Source: Paenibacillus tengchongensis
GTDB lineage: Bacteria; Bacillota; Bacilli; Paenibacillales; Paenibacillaceae
Reading direction: 5' to 3'
Assembly: GCF_008973665.1 (NCBI RefSeq)
Contig: NZ_WACP01000008.1
Span: forward strand, 13,752 to 77,751
Length of the DNA: 64,000 nucleotides
Shown here: positions 43,138 through 51,784 of the stretch, in pieces
Position numbering within the stretch: the stretch's first letter is position 1
Layout: every line of letters starts with the position of its first letter
Made by a program: the position numbers and the translations under genes
Notes under the pieces: model-generated
Databases searched by the model: none
Seen by the model: only the letters and a program-made list of their open reading frames with translations
Told to the model about the DNA's origin: nothing

Positions 43138-43569
43138 ATGACGGAAGCAGTAGACAAGGTTAAGCTCTCGCAGTGGGATGCGCTGCTCCTGGAATCCCTG
43201 CGGGGATTAGGATGGACTGACGAAGCGCTGCTGAACATCGCCGCAGCCGGCGAGCTGCCGGCCGACGACAGTGATTTTCATTTTGATTACAGCCAGCTTG
43301 CAGCGCTCGCTGCAGAACAGCCGGCAATTTACCGGCAGGCTGTAACACAGGGCTATCAGATCAAGTACAACACGATCGGCGGTATCCGCAGCTGGATCCT
43401 GGTCGCTTTCGGCCGGGAACCGCAGGTGGAGCGGGAAGAAGGCAAGGAAGCGGTAGAAATTGCGCTGACGGAAGCCGAGCAGCAGCGTCTTCAAGGGGTA
43501 CTGTCCATCGGCTGGCGGCTGGTTCCCGCAGCAGGCGGCGTCAGCCGGATTGAGCCGGTCCGCAATTAG
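43138..43569 (+). CDS. Hypothetical protein, 143 residues
   Basis: It starts behind AGAGGAGGCCAG. It is acidic and soluble, with no signal peptide. The N-terminal half is helical (SQWDALLLESLRGLGWTDEALLNIAAAGELP). IKYNTIGGIRSWILVAFGREPQVEREEGKEAVEIALTEAEQQRL precedes a short C-terminal strand region. I recognise no family. A promoter may lie in the 59-bp gap after the transporter (a TACAAT element at about 43094). It ends at a strong terminator. Confidence 0.75.
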   Translation: MTEAVDKVKLSQWDALLLESLRGLGWTDEALLNIAAAGELPADDSDFHFDYSQLAALAAEQPAIYRQAVTQGYQIKYNTIGGIRSWILVAFGREPQVEREEGKEAVEIALTEAEQQRLQGVLSIGWRLVPAAGGVSRIEPVRN

Positions 43570-43603
43570 GAACGGAAGCTGCACCGTTTCCGGTGACATG
43601 AGC

Positions 43604-43647
43604 AGAGTGGCGTTATTCCTGTTAGGGAAGCAACGCCACTCTTATTT
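43604..43647 (+). terminator. Rho-independent terminator
   Basis: AGAGTGGCGTT and AACGCCACTCT form a perfect 11-bp stem, followed by TATTTG. Confidence 0.85.
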
Positions 43648-43772
43648 GTAATTCAGAGCGTGTTCACATTAAATCGCATTTTCATGGCATAATGACTGTT
43701 CCAGTTGCTATAAATGAAATTATTACGGTAGACTATAAGAGTCGGTTAAATGCAAGCGATTGGAGAGGAACA

Positions 43773-44783
43773 ATGGAAGTATTCAAGCGTTTTTACGCAA
43801 GTTTGACGGCCCGCCGCTTTCTGATTCTGGCGCTGATCGGGCTGCTGCTTTACGGTATCCGTGACATGCTCAATCTGGTGCTGCTGACATTTCTGATCGC
43901 CTATGTCATGAACAGCGTACAGGTGCTGGTCTCGAAGCAGATCGGCAAATTTGTCAAAGTCAACAGCAAGGTGATCATCATTGTTTTGTACCTCGCTTTA
44001 ATCAGTGTTATCGTGTTGTCCCTGGTGAAGTACCTGCCGAGAATATTTACGCAAATCCAGCAGCTCACCTCCTTCTTGACCAATCTGACCCGCGAAGATA
44101 TCCCCCAGAACGAGATCGCACTTTACGTGTACGATACGCTCAAGGATCTGAATTATGAGGATTACCTTCAGGACGGAATCAATTACGTCTTCAAGATCAG
44201 CAATTGGGGCACCACATTCGTCCTGTCCACCATCTTAAGCTTAGTGTTTATTCTGGAGAAGACCCGGATCGTTGCTTTCACCTCCCGGATGCGCAACAGC
44301 AAAATATCGTGGTTCTACGTGGAGCTGGAGTATTTCGGCCGCAAATTTGTGTCTTCCTTCGGCAAGGTGATTGAGGCGCAGATTCTGATCGCGCTGTTCA
44401 ATACGTTCTTCACGGTCATCGGACTCTGGATCTTCAACTTCCCGTATCTGTTCGCCCTGTCGATTATGATCTTCCTACTCAGTCTGATTCCGGTGGCAGG
44501 CTTTGTCGTGTCGCTGGTTCCCCTCTGCATCATCGGTTATAATGTCGGCGGACTGGAAATGACCATCTATGTGCTGGCCATGATTCTGGTGCTGCATTTC
44601 ATCGAGGGTTACTTCCTGAATCCGAAGCTGATGTCCTCCAAAATGAATATGCCAATGTTCTACACCTTGATCGTGCTGCTGTTCGCCGAGCATTACATCG
44701 GTGTCTGGGGCCTCATCCTCGGCATTCCGATCTTTGCTTTCTTTCTCGATATCTTGGAAGTACGTGAGGAGCCGGGTCCATAA
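43773..44783 (+). CDS. AI-2E family transporter (TqsA/YtvI-like)
   Basis: This protein has 336 residues from ATG 43773, behind GGAGAGGAAC; the longer upstream frame has no ribosome binding site. It has seven to eight hydrophobic segments, with the family pattern of two N-terminal helices, a long amphipathic region (LPRIFTQIQQLTSFLTNL) and C-terminal helices (FLLSLIPVAGFVVSLVPL, FAEHYIGVWGLILGIPIFAF). Family members export diverse solutes or exchange Na+/H+. The name AI-2E does not prove autoinducer transport. Confidence 0.9.
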   Translation: MEVFKRFYASLTARRFLILALIGLLLYGIRDMLNLVLLTFLIAYVMNSVQVLVSKQIGKFVKVNSKVIIIVLYLALISVIVLSLVKYLPRIFTQIQQLTSFLTNLTREDIPQNEIALYVYDTLKDLNYEDYLQDGINYVFKISNWGTTFVLSTILSLVFILEKTRIVAFTSRMRNSKISWFYVELEYFGRKFVSSFGKVIEAQILIALFNTFFTVIGLWIFNFPYLFALSIMIFLLSLIPVAGFVVSLVPLCIIGYNVGGLEMTIYVLAMILVLHFIEGYFLNPKLMSSKMNMPMFYTLIVLLFAEHYIGVWGLILGIPIFAFFLDILEVREEPGP

Positions 44784-44795
44784 CCCGGCTTTTTT
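44770..44795 (+). terminator. Terminator overlapping the stop of the AI-2E family gene
   Basis: AGCCGGGT and ACCCGGCT flank CCATA and are followed by TTTTTT. The left arm is in the last codons. Confidence 0.85.
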
Positions 44796-44812
44796 GTTTT
44801 ATAAGGTTATGC

Positions 44813-44841
44813 TTGACACTTAGCCGTATCGATTGTAGTAT
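44813..44841 (+). promoter_or_regulatory. Sigma-A promoter of the sulfonate-binding protein gene
   Basis: A perfect TTGACA, 17 bp, TAGTAT. The start point is expected near 44848, leaving a leader of about 170 nt. Confidence 0.78.
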
Positions 44842-44929
44842 TAGTTCAATCTACAAAGTGATCTAGTAATCATTTTGTGAATTTAATTCCTAGTTAATCC
44901 ATATAAATAATTTAATTAGTCTCGACCAG

Positions 44930-44983
44930 ACAGCTGGAGAGCCGCTTTTTCCGTGAGGAGAACGCAGGGCTTCAGCTGTTTTT
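44930..44983 (+). terminator. Leader attenuator hairpin upstream of the sulfonate-binding protein
   Basis: A long near-continuous stem (outer arms ACAGCTG / CAGCTGT, tip closed by a GTGA loop between TTCC and GGAGA) is followed by GTTTTTGTG. It lies between promoter and start codon, so it should terminate unless a regulator or alternative fold prevents it. TTTAAT (44910) and ATTAAA (44990) can pair as an outer stem. Confidence 0.6.
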
Positions 44984-45016
44984 GTGTTGATTAAATGGAG
45001 ATGGGGAGATGGGAGC

Positions 45017-46024
45017 ATGTCTAAGCAAAAAGGGTATTGGATCACCGGTGTTCTCGCAGCTGCGCTGCTGCTGACCGGGGGCATTTGGCTGTGGCAGGGA
45101 GGCAACGGAGCGGCTGAACCGGCGGGTGCCGGAGAACCGGTAACGGTGAATCTGGCCATCAACAGCGGGCTCAGCACCTTCAGTATTCTTAAGGAACAGG
45201 GCAAGCTGGACGGCCTGCTGGCAGAGGTCAATGCCAAGGCTTCATGGAGCGAAGTCGCCGGCGGACCAGCACTGCTGGAGTCCATTGCGGCCAAGCGGAC
45301 CGATATTTCCTTCCTTGGCGACGGAGCTGCGCTGCAGGGCCAGGCGGCGGGGCTGCCGTTTGTAAATATCGGGCTGCTTAGTGAAGGCGCCAAGCTGAAT
45401 TCACTTCTCGTGCGGCCGGACAGCGGAATTCAGGAGGTAAGCGACCTGAAGGGCAAGACGGTTGCGCTGCCTAAGGGAACAACCAGCCATGTGTATTTTG
45501 TGAAGCTGCTCGGGCAGTACGGCCTCACGGAGTCCGATGTCAGCATTATTAATCTGCAGCATGCCGAAGCCGCCTCTGCCTTTCAGAGCGGGAAGGTAGA
45601 CGCGCTATCGATCATTGATCCGTATAAGACGCAGCTTTTAGGGCAGAAGCAGGCTGTAATGCTCACCCCGAAGGAGGCAGTCAAAGCACCGGTTACGCTG
45701 GTGGTGCGCAGCGGATTTCTGAAGGAGCATCCCGAAATTGTGAAGACGGTGCTGGAGGCTATCGGGCAGACCGTTGAATGGCAGAATGCCAATCCGGAGG
45801 ATGCGGCGGAGCTGTTCGCAAGCCTGAAGAACTTGGATGTCGGCTTGATTAAGGGCATCAACGCCAATCTGCAGCTGACCTTCTCCCCGATTACGGAGGA
45901 TATTGCGGCGGCCCAGCAGCAATCGGCAGACTTCCTGTATGAATCCCAATTAATCAAGAAGGAGATCCAATATACGGATTACGTCGACAACAGCCTGATT
46001 GAAGGTGTACTGAAGGCGAAGTGA
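45017..46024 (+). CDS. Sulfonate/nitrate-type solute-binding protein, membrane-anchored
   Basis: This protein has 335 residues from ATG 45017, behind GGGGAGATGGGAG. Residues 8-26 are hydrophobic (WITGVLAAALLLTGGIWLW) but there is no lipobox Cys, so it may stay anchored by this helix. The fold is SsuA/TauA/NMT1-like (VNLAINSGLSTFSILKEQGKLDGLLAEVNA, DISFLGDGAALQG, LKGKTVALPKGTTSHVYFVKLL). No ATPase or permease is adjacent. It may use the complete sulfonate-type transporter at 54.4-57.1 kb. The next gene is an alkylsulfatase, supporting an organosulfur ligand. Confidence 0.88.
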   Translation: MSKQKGYWITGVLAAALLLTGGIWLWQGGNGAAEPAGAGEPVTVNLAINSGLSTFSILKEQGKLDGLLAEVNAKASWSEVAGGPALLESIAAKRTDISFLGDGAALQGQAAGLPFVNIGLLSEGAKLNSLLVRPDSGIQEVSDLKGKTVALPKGTTSHVYFVKLLGQYGLTESDVSIINLQHAEAASAFQSGKVDALSIIDPYKTQLLGQKQAVMLTPKEAVKAPVTLVVRSGFLKEHPEIVKTVLEAIGQTVEWQNANPEDAAELFASLKNLDVGLIKGINANLQLTFSPITEDIAAAQQQSADFLYESQLIKKEIQYTDYVDNSLIEGVLKAK

Positions 46025-46109
46025 AAGTGAGCAGGTGGATGAGAGAACGTTTATGCAGACGGCCTGGTCCGGCTGCCGGATATATCACATACCAAGGAGG
46101 ATAACCGAC

Positions 46110-47360
46110 ATGTCTGAAACAACCATTGCTGAGGGTGGAACAATCAAGAGTGCCGCAAGAGGAGAGGTGAATTCGGCTCCCGGCAGCGAATCGCGGCTTA
46201 TTGAGCTGGCGGAGGGCTATTATTCGGGCATCAACTTCGGGCTGGGGAACATCGGCTTCGTCATTACAGATGAAGGCGTGGTAGTCATCGATTCTACCGT
46301 TTCCCCTGCTGGCGCAGAAGCGGTATTGGCGGAAATCCGCAGGCTGACCGATCTTCCGGTCAAGTATTTGATCTATACCCATGGCCATTTCGACCACGTG
46401 GGCGGAGCGGCCGTGTTCCAGCGGGAAGGGGCCGCCGTAATCGGGCACCGGAATGTCCGTCAGCGGTTTGACCGTTATACGAAGCTGTGGGAGCATCATC
46501 TGGCCATCAACTCGGTGCAATTCCGCAATACGGGCTTGCTGGCGGCGGAGCCGTCCCTCGTCTATCCGGATATTGAGTACGATACGGAGTATGTATTCGA
46601 GCTCGGCGGACGGACGTTCCGGCTGATTCACGGCAAGGGCGAAACCGACGATGCGACGGTCGTCTATATTCCGGAAGACCGGATTGTCTACATCGGGGAT
46701 TTTATCATCTGGACGTTCCCGAATGTCGGCAATCCGAATAAGGTGATCCGCTATGAGCGGGAATGGTATGAGATGCTGGACCGGGTCTTGTCCTGGCAAC
46801 CGAGAGCCGTCGCTCCCGGCCATGGCCCCAGCTTGCTTACTCCGGAGGCCATCCGGGGGGCGCTGGGCGATACATCGGAAGTATTGAAGCTGCTGCACCG
46901 GGAAACGGTGGAGTATATCAACCAGGGCAAATCCGTGGAGGAGGCGGTGCTGGGCATCGCTTTGCCGGAGCATCTGCTGCGAAGTCCTTATATCGTTCCT
47001 GTATACGGGACCAGGGAATTTGTGATCCGGGGCATTTATCACCGGTATACCGGATGGTACAACGGAAACCCGACACATCTGGCTCCGTCGCCCAAGGAGC
47101 AGGTCAGACAGACAACCTTAGAGCTGATCGGTGCCAAAGAGAAGGTGCTGGACAAGGCGAGGGAGCTTTCAGCGGCCGGAGAGCTGCAGCTTTCGCTGCA
47201 TGTGGCCGATCTGTTAATCGGCGATACGGAGTATACCGCAGCAGCCGAGGCCTTCAAAGCGGAGACGCTGCTCAAGCTGGCTGAGGGCTCATCCAATCTG
47301 TTCTACCACAATTTCTACACGGTAAGCGCCGCTGAACTGCGCGGCGGCGGAGCGGAATAA
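46110..47360 (+). CDS. Metallo-beta-lactamase-fold alkylsulfatase (SdsA/BDS1-like)
   Basis: This protein has 416 residues from ATG 46110, behind AAGGAGG. THGHFDHVGG (about residues 92-101) is the HxHxDH zinc-binding motif of the metallo-beta-lactamase fold, with further ligands in LIHGKGETDDATVVYIP and VAPGHGPS. HRYTGWYNGNPTHLAPSP matches the alkyl sulfatase dimerisation domain that distinguishes class III alkylsulfatases. It would hydrolyse sulfate esters to release sulfate as a sulfur source. It lacks a secretion signal, unlike SdsA. It is probably co-transcribed with the upstream binding protein, 85 bp away. Confidence 0.86.
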   Translation: MSETTIAEGGTIKSAARGEVNSAPGSESRLIELAEGYYSGINFGLGNIGFVITDEGVVVIDSTVSPAGAEAVLAEIRRLTDLPVKYLIYTHGHFDHVGGAAVFQREGAAVIGHRNVRQRFDRYTKLWEHHLAINSVQFRNTGLLAAEPSLVYPDIEYDTEYVFELGGRTFRLIHGKGETDDATVVYIPEDRIVYIGDFIIWTFPNVGNPNKVIRYEREWYEMLDRVLSWQPRAVAPGHGPSLLTPEAIRGALGDTSEVLKLLHRETVEYINQGKSVEEAVLGIALPEHLLRSPYIVPVYGTREFVIRGIYHRYTGWYNGNPTHLAPSPKEQVRQTTLELIGAKEKVLDKARELSAAGELQLSLHVADLLIGDTEYTAAAEAFKAETLLKLAEGSSNLFYHNFYTVSAAELRGGGAE

Positions 47361-47375
47361 CACGGACCTTATAAA

Positions 47376-47418
47376 TGCAAGAGGCCGCCACGACACGGGG
47401 GAATGTCGGGACGGCCTC
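47376..47418. terminator. Bidirectional terminator
   Basis: AAGAGGCCG and CGGCCTCTT arms with an internal CACGACA/TGTCGGG-like pairing, between convergent genes. Confidence 0.75.
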
Positions 47419-47438
47419 TTTGTGCTGCTATGTAGCTG

Positions 47439-47831
47439 TTATACGCTGAATGATGTATGCACACTGGCGGCGACGATCTCGCGCAGCTCAGCTCTTTGCG
47501 CTTCATATTGCTGTTGCGAAATACTTCCGCTGGCCAAACGCTCATCCAGCTGCTCCTGTAACTCTGCTGTCTGCAGATTGATCACGCTCTCAATATCTCC
47601 GCCGTTCTCTTCGGCGATCTCCTTCAGTGACTTTCCGTCATACAAGGCTTCATAAAGCTCTTCATCCGAGCGCTGCTTCAGGGCGGCGAGCAGCGCGTCG
47701 CTGCCGTCTACGCTGCTGATCGACCATTTGGCTACCGGGGCGGCCAATACAACGGTCCTGGCCCAGGCGGTTCCTCCAAAAGACATGGCTACTACCATCG
47801 TCCCGACGATCATCACTCGCTTGATGTTCAT
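47439..47831 (-). CDS. Small secreted hypothetical protein
   Basis: This 130-residue protein starts behind TGAGGATGAACAG. It has a signal peptide MNIKRVMIVGTMVVAMSFGGTAWA with predicted cleavage after AWA. The mature part is helical and acidic: GKSLKEIAEENGGDIESVINLQTAELQEQLDERLASGSISQQQYE resembles DUF2680-type short secreted proteins, which have a G-x-SLxEIA repeat. Function is unknown. It is divergent from the two-component operon. Confidence 0.8.
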   Translation of the reverse strand: MNIKRVMIVGTMVVAMSFGGTAWARTVVLAAPVAKWSISSVDGSDALLAALKQRSDEELYEALYDGKSLKEIAEENGGDIESVINLQTAELQEQLDERLASGSISQQQYEAQRAELREIVAASVHTSFSV

Positions 47832-48046
47832 TTCTGTTCATCCTCATTTCGATATATTTTGTCACGGTTAAAGTTCAGTATTTACGGTTGCTGTGAATTT
47901 GGCCTACTTGTATTGTACCCCGCAAAGCTGAAATGAAGCTTAAGTTACTCTAAAGAACGTGTAAAGATCCGTCTTCATCCGGTATATACGGGATAAGAAT
48001 GCCGAGGTAACCGTTTTTTTGAAAAGATTCCGGACTTGCCGGCAGT

Positions 48047-48075
48047 TTGGTCGACAGGCTTATTGAAGGTATACT
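48047..48075 (+). promoter_or_regulatory. Promoter of the two-component operon
   Basis: TTGGTC, 17 bp, TATACT, about 75 bp before the response regulator start. The rest of the 317-bp gap (47832-48148) shows no gene. Confidence 0.7.
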
Positions 48076-48148
48076 ACAGAAGTGGAAAGTGAACGATGGG
48101 GAGACAATCCATGGTCAGCCAATACCTGAAGCAAAGGATGAGCCGGAG

Positions 48149-48844
48149 ATGGAGAAAAGAGTGCTGGTCGTCGACGATGAACCGGGCATTGTAAGTGCAA
48201 TCGCCTATGCGCTGCGCCGTGAAGGATACGAGGTGGATACCGCGGCCGACGGCGAGGAGGCGCTGGCCAAGGTGGGCGTCTTCCATCCGAATGTGCTGGT
48301 GCTGGACGTGATGATGCCGAAGCTGAGCGGTTATGACGTCTGCCGCAGGCTGGAGGACCGTGATGATATCGGAATTATTCTGCTTACCGTCAAGAATGAT
48401 ATTGTGGATAAAATCGTCGGACTGGAGCTTGGCGCAGACGATTATATGACCAAGCCATTCGAGATCCGCGAGCTGCTGGCCCGCGTCAAGGCGCTGCTGC
48501 GCCGGCTGGAGAAGAGCACGGGCGAGGTTAAAGGCGGGGCGATCGTCTACGGCGGCCTCAGTGTATACCCGGACCGGCGGACCGCTGAGCTTGACGGGCA
48601 ACTGCTGGAGCTGACGCCGAAGGAGTTCGATCTGCTGCTGCTCCTGCTCTCGCATCCCCAGCGCGTATATATGCGCGAAGAGCTGCTGGAGCAGGTGTGG
48701 GAGATGGATTACGCGGGCGGTACGCGCACCGTGGACATCCATATCCAGCGGTTGCGCAAGAAGCTCGGCGAGCCCTATCAGCAGCTGCTGCAGACCGTCT
48801 ACGGCGTCGGCTATAAAGCCGTGCCGGCGGGGAACTACCGATGA
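48149..48844 (+). CDS. OmpR-family response regulator
   Basis: This protein has 231 residues if started at ATG 48149, the usual position just before KRVLVVDDEPGIV. The ribosome binding site there is poor, and an in-frame GTG at 48089 is possible. The phosphoacceptor Asp is in LVLDVMMPKLSGYD (about residue 52) and the winged helix in LTPKEFDLLLLLLSHPQRVYMREELLEQVW. It overlaps the histidine kinase gene by 4 bp. The operon continues with a beta-propeller lipoprotein. The signal is unknown. Confidence 0.92.
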   Translation: MEKRVLVVDDEPGIVSAIAYALRREGYEVDTAADGEEALAKVGVFHPNVLVLDVMMPKLSGYDVCRRLEDRDDIGIILLTVKNDIVDKIVGLELGADDYMTKPFEIRELLARVKALLRRLEKSTGEVKGGAIVYGGLSVYPDRRTAELDGQLLELTPKEFDLLLLLLSHPQRVYMREELLEQVWEMDYAGGTRTVDIHIQRLRKKLGEPYQQLLQTVYGVGYKAVPAGNYR

Positions 48845-50307
48845 GATTCAGCATCAAGCTGAAATTCAGCCTGTTTCTGGCGCTGCTGCTTACACTGGCG
48901 CTGGGGGTGCTGAGCTTCCTGGTGCTTCGCGGGGTGGAACGGAACCAGATCGCCCAGACCGAAATCTATCTGGCCCAGCATGTGAAGACGGTCAACCTGC
49001 GGGTGAAGCAGACGTATTATACGGGGACAAGGCTGGAGCCGCAGGCGTTCCTGCAGCAGCGCGGCCGTACGCTGGCGGGGGAGCTGGCCGGGTTCACCGG
49101 GCTGGATGTCACCCTGTACGCTGCCGATGGCAGGGCGGCGGGTACTTCGGTGGGGGAGGGACCCGCACCGGAACGGACGCCGGATGTGTCCGCAGCACTG
49201 GCCTACGCGCTGGAAGGCAAGATTGCCTATCAGCGCGCGGGCGGCGCGCTTCTGTACCTTGCCCCGCTGCAGGGGCCGGACGAACAGATGGGCGTCGTCC
49301 AGCTGCGGTATCCGCTGGGGCGGGAACAGAGCTTTCAGCGCACGCTGCTGAATCTGTTCCTGACGACCGGAGCCGCCGTACTGGTGCTGAGCTGCCTGCT
49401 CGGCTACCTGTACTTCAACCGCGCGGCGGCGGCGATCCGCCGCCTGAAGACAGCGGCGGAGTCGATCCGCCGCGCCGAATATATCGCTGCGCCGCCGGTA
49501 AAGCGCAGGGATGAGCTGGGCGAGCTGGCGGAGGGCATTTTCTATATGAGCCGGGAAATTGAATCCAGCATTGCCGCCAAGGACGAGGAGCAGCGCAAGC
49601 TGCAGCTGGCCGTGAACAAGCTGCAGGCGCTGGAGCAGCAGCAGAAGCAGTATATCGGGAACATCAGCCATGAATTCAAGACGCCGCTGACTTCGATCAA
49701 AGCCTATGTAGACCTGCTGGATATGTATGATGACGATCCGGAGCTGCTGAGGGACGCCAAGCAGAATATCGCCAAGGAGACGGAGCGGCTGTACCAGATG
49801 GTGGAGAAGGTGCTGCAGCTGACAGCTTTGGAGAAATATGATTTTGAGTCCCGGGCAGAGCTGTTGGAGGTGCCCGCAGCATTGCGGGATGTATGCGGGA
49901 GGATGCGCGGCAAGGCGGAACGCTTCGGGCTTACCATTACCCTCGAAGCTGAACCGTCCCGGATCTGGATGGACCCGGAGAGCTTTATGCATATCTTCAT
50001 CAACCTGCTGGACAATGCCATTAAATACAATATTCCGGGCGGAATCATCCAGCTGCGCTGCGAGACCGTAGAGCATGAGGTCAGGATTACGGTGGCCGAT
50101 TCCGGCATCGGCGTTCCGGCAGAAGCGCGGGAGAAAATCTTTGAGCCGTTCTATACCGTCAACCCGGACCGTTCGCGGCAATCCGGCGGCACCGGCCTGG
50201 GCCTGCCGTTGGTCCGTAATTTGGTGGAGAAGCATAAAGGGAGGATTGTCCTGCTGGATTCCGCAGATCAGGGGGCGATGTTTCAGCTGACGTTCCCGGC
50301 CGTCTAA
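48841..50307 (+). CDS. Sensor histidine kinase with extracellular sensor domain
   Basis: This 488-residue protein has membrane helices at about 8-28 and 172-194 that enclose an extracellular sensor of about 145 residues (LDVTLYAADGRAAG ... LLYLAPLQGPDEQMGVVQL, a Cache-like pattern). A HAMP-like linker, the phospho-acceptor His in NISHEFKTPLTSIKAYVDLL (about residue 280) and an HATPase domain (NLLDNAIKYNIPGG, GTGLGLPLV) follow. It pairs with the overlapping response regulator. Confidence 0.93.
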   Translation: MRFSIKLKFSLFLALLLTLALGVLSFLVLRGVERNQIAQTEIYLAQHVKTVNLRVKQTYYTGTRLEPQAFLQQRGRTLAGELAGFTGLDVTLYAADGRAAGTSVGEGPAPERTPDVSAALAYALEGKIAYQRAGGALLYLAPLQGPDEQMGVVQLRYPLGREQSFQRTLLNLFLTTGAAVLVLSCLLGYLYFNRAAAAIRRLKTAAESIRRAEYIAAPPVKRRDELGELAEGIFYMSREIESSIAAKDEEQRKLQLAVNKLQALEQQQKQYIGNISHEFKTPLTSIKAYVDLLDMYDDDPELLRDAKQNIAKETERLYQMVEKVLQLTALEKYDFESRAELLEVPAALRDVCGRMRGKAERFGLTITLEAEPSRIWMDPESFMHIFINLLDNAIKYNIPGGIIQLRCETVEHEVRITVADSGIGVPAEAREKIFEPFYTVNPDRSRQSGGTGLGLPLVRNLVEKHKGRIVLLDSADQGAMFQLTFPAV

Positions 50308-50408
50308 ATATACAAGTTCGATACATTCGGCGAATCTTTGGAAACATTGTTCCGGTAGGCTTAGAGCATCGCCACAGGAGGCGAACTCTTACGAAGGGAA
50401 GTGACACG

Positions 50409-51527
50409 ATGCTTGTCCAATACCGTGGCAAGGGCCGGCTGATTCTCATCGTGCTGTGTACAGCGGCGCTGCTGGCTGCAGCAGCCTGCGATGCCGGACA
50501 GCCGCACGGCCATACCGTAGTCAGGGAATCCGGCGCCCGGATTACCGTGCTGGATGACACCAGCGAGTCGGTATATACGAAGCTGAGGCTGGAGGGCATC
50601 GACCGGATCGACGGTGTCCGTGCGCTCGACTGGATCAGCGGGGAGGCGCTGCTGGTCAGCCGGGAGAACCGGACCCTGAAGCCGGAAACGGTGGAGGGGG
50701 TGGAGAGGTACCCGGTGAATCTATATACGCACAGTCTGGCTGACGGAACACAAACGCCGCTGCTGGAGGGGGAGAACGATTACGGGGCAGCCCTGATGTC
50801 GCCGGACCATCAGTATATGCTGTACCGGCAGATCGACGATTTCATCGCCGACGGCCATATCATGAATCTGGAAACCGGACAATCGGTAAAAGTAAGCGAT
50901 GCGCCGTTCAGCAGCGAGGAAGGGGAATGGGCGGATGACCGGCATATCGTCTTCCCCGACATGGAGGGCAATATCCGGAGGACCGCTGTGGACGGAAGCA
51001 GTGAAATTGTAGTGAAACCGGGTGTGCCGTATGTGCATGAGGTGGTGCAATCCGGGGATACGCTCTACTATGTCACCGGCGAAGATATGCAGCTTAGCGT
51101 CTACAATACCGGATCGAAGGAGACAGCGGTGCTGAAAAAAAGCGTGGTCTGGGTCATTCCTTCACCCGACGGCAGCAGGCTGGCGCTGGTGGAACGCACC
51201 CGTCCGGGCGAGATGGTGCTGACGCTGTGCGATGCGGCCGGCAACGAGCAGGCCAGGCTGGCTTCGGGCCAGCAGGTATTCGGCGCCAGCTGGTCGCCTG
51301 ACGGCAGCAAGCTTGCCTATTCGCTAATCCCGGAGAATTCAGGATCAGATCCCAGCGGCGTCTTCATTACTGAAGTGGAGTCGGGTGAGCAGACGCCGGT
51401 CCTGGCAGATATTGGAATCTCCAACCAGCTCCGCTGGAGCCCTTCGGGCAACGCGCTGCTTGCTTCATCGACGGTGATGCAGGAAGGGGCCAATACTTTT
51501 GTGAGCTACGTAATCAGGTTGAATTAA
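50409..51527 (+). CDS. TolB-like beta-propeller lipoprotein
   Basis: This 372-residue protein has a signal peptide with lipobox AAAAC (Cys27). The mature protein has WD40-like/PD40 repeats (MSPDHQYMLYRQ, PSPDGSRLALVER, SWSPDGSKLAYSL, RWSPSGNALLASS), the pattern of TolB-type propellers. Its position 101 bp behind the kinase suggests that it modulates or reports to the two-component system from the membrane surface. That role is inferred. A terminator follows. Confidence 0.82.
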   Translation: MLVQYRGKGRLILIVLCTAALLAAAACDAGQPHGHTVVRESGARITVLDDTSESVYTKLRLEGIDRIDGVRALDWISGEALLVSRENRTLKPETVEGVERYPVNLYTHSLADGTQTPLLEGENDYGAALMSPDHQYMLYRQIDDFIADGHIMNLETGQSVKVSDAPFSSEEGEWADDRHIVFPDMEGNIRRTAVDGSSEIVVKPGVPYVHEVVQSGDTLYYVTGEDMQLSVYNTGSKETAVLKKSVVWVIPSPDGSRLALVERTRPGEMVLTLCDAAGNEQARLASGQQVFGASWSPDGSKLAYSLIPENSGSDPSGVFITEVESGEQTPVLADIGISNQLRWSPSGNALLASSTVMQEGANTFVSYVIRLN

Positions 51528-51540
51528 TACGGTCCGCAGC

Positions 51541-51571
51541 AGCCCTTGCCCGGTATGGCAGGGGCTTTTTT
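51541..51571 (+). terminator. Terminator of the two-component operon
   Basis: AGCCCTTGCC and GGCAGGGGCT with a 6-nt loop, then TTTTTT. Confidence 0.88.
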
Positions 51572-51603
51572 AGTGGAGGTGACGGCATTTTTTAAAATCA
51601 TAC

Positions 51604-51633
51604 TTGACAGGTGGGTTTAAAGGGGTTTATGAT
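51604..51633 (+). promoter_or_regulatory. Sigma-A promoter of marR
   Basis: A perfect TTGACA, 18 bp, TATGAT. The transcript would start near 51640, about 145 bases before the coding start. Confidence 0.75.
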
Positions 51634-51703
51634 AACACCAATCAATCTTTCACCACTAATTAAATGAACAGTGAAATATTATTTGAGCCGATTGGACCGC
51701 CAA

Positions 51704-51752
51704 AGGCTCCCGCTGCTTCTCCCCTTGGGAGGAGTGTGCCGGGGGCCTTTTT
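51704..51752 (+). terminator. Leader terminator upstream of marR
   Basis: AGGCTCCCG and CGGGGGCCT pair over 9 bp around an inner hairpin (TCTCCC / GGGAGGA), and TTTTTT follows directly. It lies inside the leader, 30 bp before the gene, so it is a candidate attenuator. Confidence 0.6.
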
Positions 51753-51784
51753 TGCTGGGCCGAAGCGGAGAAAGCCGGGGAACC

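Noticed and set aside
43692..43772. N-terminal extension of the AI-2E family transporter
   Set aside because: The in-frame ATG at 43692 has no ribosome binding site; the ATG at 43773 has one and gives the family's normal N-terminus.
44900..45000. Guanidine-I (ykkC) or S-box riboswitch before the sulfonate-binding protein
   Set aside because: The conserved core sequences of these RNAs (for example CTAGGGTTCCG) are absent; only a long terminator-type hairpin is evident.
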